14,924 bases of DNA, from assembly GCA_015068175.1 (NCBI GenBank), contig SVLA01000039.1, positions 1 through 14,924 on the forward strand, in the 5' to 3' direction. The stretch is from Oscillospiraceae bacterium. Its GTDB lineage: Bacteria; Bacillota_A; Clostridia; Oscillospirales; Oscillospiraceae. Positions 13,319 to 14,924 of the stretch are shown here, one piece after another. Position 1 is the first letter of the stretch, and every line of letters starts with the position of its first letter. Made by a program: the position numbers and the translations under genes. Below the pieces are notes generated by a model. That model did no database searches, was not told the origin of the DNA, and saw nothing but the letters and a program-made list of their open reading frames with translations.

Positions 13319-14032
13319 ATGACCGAACTCGAAACTTTGGAACGCGCTAAAATGTACATGGAGAAGCTGACCAACGGCATTAATCCCATTGACGGCTCCA
13401 CGATCCCGGACGAGGATGTTGTTAACAATGTCCGCCTTTCCCGTTGTTTCTTCTATGTGGCCGATGTGCTCCGTCAGGTCATCGATAACAGTGGCGTTAC
13501 GGCGCAGAAAAAAGCAAAAAAGGAACCGTTTGCTCTGCCGGTTGAGAAGCGTAGCGGCTTTGCTTTTTCAGATGTGCCGATTACTATTTCAGAGATTGTA
13601 AAACGCATCAACGATTTGGTTGCCAATGAGAATATGAACAGGTTAACGATCTCCATGGTGACAGACTGGCTTGTTAGTATCAACATTTTGGTCAACGAGA
13701 TGAACGCAGAGGGAAAGATCGCTAAGCGGCCTTCTCCCCAAGGCCGATCTTTAGGTATCGGCGTTGAGAACAGAACAAGCATCAACGGCCCATACTCCGT
13801 GGTGGTTTACAATCGGGAAGCACAGCGCTTTATCATTGACAATTTGGATGCCGCACTTGATGCTTATCGCGCAAAAACTGAAAATCAAGGTCAGCCCTGG
13901 ACTCTGGAACACGACCAATGCCTGCTGGATCTGCACCAAAAAGGCGTTCCGGCCGGTGAAATTGCAGTCACATTGAAACGCAATTCCGGCGCTGTTCGCG
14001 CCCGACTGAAGAAGTTGGGAATAACTGAATAA
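13319..14032 (+). CDS. Unknown protein, 237 aa, with Myb/SANT-like C-terminus
   Basis: I do not recognise a named function. The N-terminal part contains NGINPIDGSTIPDEDVVNNV and RLSRCFFYVADVLRQVI, which I believe recur in uncharacterised proteins of gut Clostridia. A linker with several lysines follows, then a middle domain (about 85-185; ITISEIVKRINDLVANENMN looks like a helix-turn-helix). The last 45 residues, PWTLEHDQCLLDLHQKGVPA to GAVRARLKKLGI, have the pattern of a Myb/SANT-like DNA-binding helix set. A DNA-associated role is therefore likely but unproven. There is no signal peptide or membrane segment. ATG 13319 has GGAGG at 13308-13312, 6 nt upstream. It follows a decayed zinc-ribbon fragment and interrupts an older minus-strand gene pair to its right, which fits an acquired gene. 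Base composition is lower in GC than in the metabolic operons. Confidence 0.75.
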   Translation: MTELETLERAKMYMEKLTNGINPIDGSTIPDEDVVNNVRLSRCFFYVADVLRQVIDNSGVTAQKKAKKEPFALPVEKRSGFAFSDVPITISEIVKRINDLVANENMNRLTISMVTDWLVSINILVNEMNAEGKIAKRPSPQGRSLGIGVENRTSINGPYSVVVYNREAQRFIIDNLDAALDAYRAKTENQGQPWTLEHDQCLLDLHQKGVPAGEIAVTLKRNSGAVRARLKKLGITE

Positions 14033-14105
14033 ATAAAAAGCACAGGAATGACGATTGCGGCTCGTTCTCTTTAATGGGAATCTTACAGAGTAATTTTTAT
14101 CTCTT
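14033..14105. other. Junction with the first codons of a lost minus-strand gene
   Basis: Right after the stop of the small cysteine-rich gene, the minus strand reads ATGAAAGAGATAAAAATTAC, encoding MKEIKITL before a TAA at 14085-14087. The ATG overlaps the preceding TGA as ATGA (14106-14109), a classic coupled start. What follows is unrelated, so the second gene seems to have been cut off here, probably by the event that brought in the 13319 gene. No terminator is seen. Confidence 0.4.
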
Positions 14106-14414
14106 TCATGCCATGTCTGCCTCCTTTATCCGTAGTTTTTCATTGAAGCAGACACCGATCAGATCCTTATGATCCTGTTTTCTGAAATGCGGGCAGGAGC
14201 CGCAGTCGTTGTTACCTTCGCCGCCGTGATGGAGACATTCTGTAAAGATCGCATTCCTCCAGGGTCTGCCGGACGGCGTATATCTCGGTTCCTCCTTAAA
14301 AAACGGATACTGTCCGATCTAGATCTTCCACTGATCGTCATATAGGAACATTACTTCCAGGGCGTCTTCATCTACGCGGATCGTGCGAAGCATCTTTTTC
14401 TTTTCGTCGCTCAT
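14106..14414 (-). pseudogene. Small cysteine-rich protein gene interrupted by an in-frame TAG
   Basis: From ATG 14414 (GGAGG 6 nt upstream) the frame encodes MSDEKKKMLRTIRVDEDALE and on to DDQWKI, then TAG at codon 32 (14319-14321). The same frame stays open for 70 more codons: IGQYPFFKEEPRYTPSGRPW, FTECLHHGGEGNNDCGSCPH, DLIGVCFNEKL, ending TGA at 14106-14108. Several Cys and His suggest a small metal-binding or redox protein of 102 residues. The uninterrupted frame implies a single base change, most simply TAT or TAC (Tyr) to TAG. I do not recognise the family; such genes are common on conjugative elements of Firmicutes (general impression). Without suppression only a 31-residue peptide is made. 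Confidence 0.6.
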
Positions 14415-14500
14415 TTGGATCCTCCCTTCGATGTGTTTATACTATAATTATACAGATTTTCAGAAATTGCGGTAGAGTAATTGACCCCCGTTTTTACTGC

Positions 14501-14516
14501 AAATTCTATAGAATTT
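14501..14516. repeat. Perfect 16-bp palindrome AAATTCTATAGAATTT
   Basis: Both strands read AAATTCTATAGAATTT. It lies 87 bp upstream of the start of the TAG-split gene and just past the terminator of the gene to its right. It could be an operator, but no regulator is identified. Confidence 0.45.
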
Positions 14517-14552
14517 TGGGTCTGTTTGTTCGTGAAAGCGAACGAGAACATT

Positions 14553-14588
14553 AAAAAAGAACTCTCCGTTCGTCAAAACAGAGAGTTC
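14553..14588 (-). terminator. Rho-independent terminator of the right-edge membrane gene
   Basis: On the minus strand GAACTCTC pairs with GAGAGTTC (14581-14588 with 14559-14566; 14-nt loop), followed directly by TTTTTT (14553-14558). It lies about 110 bp past the stop of the small membrane protein. Confidence 0.75.
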
Positions 14589-14647
14589 GATATATTTGGT
14601 TTGTGCTAAATACAAGAGTGAACGCGTATTCCCTTCATCATCTTGCC

Positions 14648-14687
14648 CACAGGCGGTAGCGGCTCGTTTCTACCGTCACCGCCTGTG
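14648..14687 (-). repeat. Hairpin just after the right-edge membrane gene
   Basis: CACAGGCGGT (14648-14657) pairs perfectly with ACCGCCTGTG (14678-14687), with a 20-nt loop that can pair further inside. It starts 8 bp beyond the stop at 14696. No T-run follows on the minus strand, so it may protect the mRNA 3' end or act with the terminator further on. Confidence 0.5.
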
Positions 14688-14695
14688 TGGTAAAA

Positions 14696-14924
14696 TCACT
14701 TCAATATCTTGAACTTGCCGATAATGGGCAATTCCTTTGCCTTGCCGTTCAGCGCGTTGATGATGCCGATAACGGCGAGGACGGTGATCACGATGCTAAG
14801 AATGGGAGCAATGATCCATCCGAGAATGGGGATGATGAGAATAACAGAAGAAAGAATAGCTGCCAAGAACAGGACAAGTCCCTGATTTGCGTGGTATCTT
14901 GCAAAGGGAGAGTCCTTCGCCGCA
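14696..14924 (-). CDS. Small membrane protein, DUF4870/Tic20-like, 5' end cut by window edge
   Basis: The last 76 codons are visible. They read AKDSPFARYHANQGLVLFLA, then two hydrophobic stretches broken by a Gly/Pro turn (IPILGWIIAP), then VLAVIGIINALNGKAKELP and a basic end GKFKILK. A segment of the type PFARYHANQGL before the membrane helices is typical of DUF4870-like small membrane proteins, whose function is not settled. The beginning of the protein is outside the window. The gene ends with TGA at 14696-14698, followed by a hairpin and a terminator. It may be a normal chromosomal neighbour of the decayed accessory patch. Family assignment is from pattern memory and moderate. Confidence 0.7.
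   Translation of the reverse strand, partial: AAKDSPFARYHANQGLVLFLAAILSSVILIIPILGWIIAPILSIVITVLAVIGIINALNGKAKELPIIGKFKILK

Larger units (their letters stand above)
14415..14695. other. Regulatory and terminator region between two minus-strand genes
   Basis: No gene is seen. It contains an AT-rich stretch with TATAAT on the minus strand (14447-14452), 33 bp before ATG 14414 and probably its -10, though no good -35 is visible. It also holds the perfect 16-bp palindrome AAATTCTATAGAATTT (14501-14516), a set of GTTCG/CGAAC repeats (14528-14573), the terminator at 14553-14588, and a 10-bp hairpin (14648-14687). Confidence 0.55.

Noticed and set aside
14319..14321. TAG read as pyrrolysine
   Set aside because: No Pyl gene or insertion context is visible, and the simplest reading is a Tyr codon mutated to stop.

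Overview
The window looks like chromosomal DNA of a GC-rich, strictly anaerobic, Gram-positive clostridial bacterium, most like a gut Oscillospiraceae/Ruminococcaceae lineage. The reasons are strong GGAGG ribosome binding sites on nearly every gene, a Re-type citrate synthase, an oxygen-sensitive class III ribonucleotide reductase with its radical-SAM activase, and a DivIVA-like coiled-coil protein. No RNA gene, CRISPR array or transposase was found.

Left part (1-4925, minus strand): a four-gene operon for oxidative 2-oxoglutarate (glutamate) synthesis, read right to left as Re-citrate synthase, a GntR/FCD regulator, aconitase, and isocitrate dehydrogenase (cut by the window start). It is driven by a consensus promoter (TTGACA-N16-TATAAT) whose -10 box lies inside a 22-bp near-perfect palindrome with core ATTGTATACAAT. 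That core is typical of a GntR-family operator, so the regulator in the operon probably controls it. Divergently (5054-6698, plus) lie a DivIVA-like coiled-coil gene with its own promoter and terminator, and a cysteine-rich FliB-like gene.

Middle part (6699-8850, plus): an accessory patch with lower GC. It holds a complete CARF-plus-nuclease protein of the DUF1887 (Card1/Can2) type with no cas gene or CRISPR array in the window, followed by a 5'-truncated jetD remnant (the Wadjet Toprim subunit). A perfect TGTGA-N6-TCACA inverted repeat lies 67 bp upstream of the nuclease gene. This is best read as the remains of a defence island.

Right-centre (8852-13132, minus strand): the anaerobic dNTP module nrdG, nrdD, trxB. 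NrdD carries a fused C-terminal thioredoxin/glutaredoxin-like domain (CPNC). The adjacent TrxB-like flavoenzyme has its redox CAVC but lacks the HRRxxxR motif for NADPH. nrdD has a perfect TTGACA-N17-TATAAT promoter with a tandem NrdR-box pair just upstream, 32 bp apart.

Right end (13133-14924): a second decayed accessory patch. It contains a frameshifted zinc-ribbon remnant, an intact unknown protein with a Myb/SANT-like C-terminus, a cysteine-rich small gene split by a TAG codon, the start of a lost downstream partner gene, a terminator with competing hairpins, and the 3' end of a small two-helix membrane protein gene that runs off the window.
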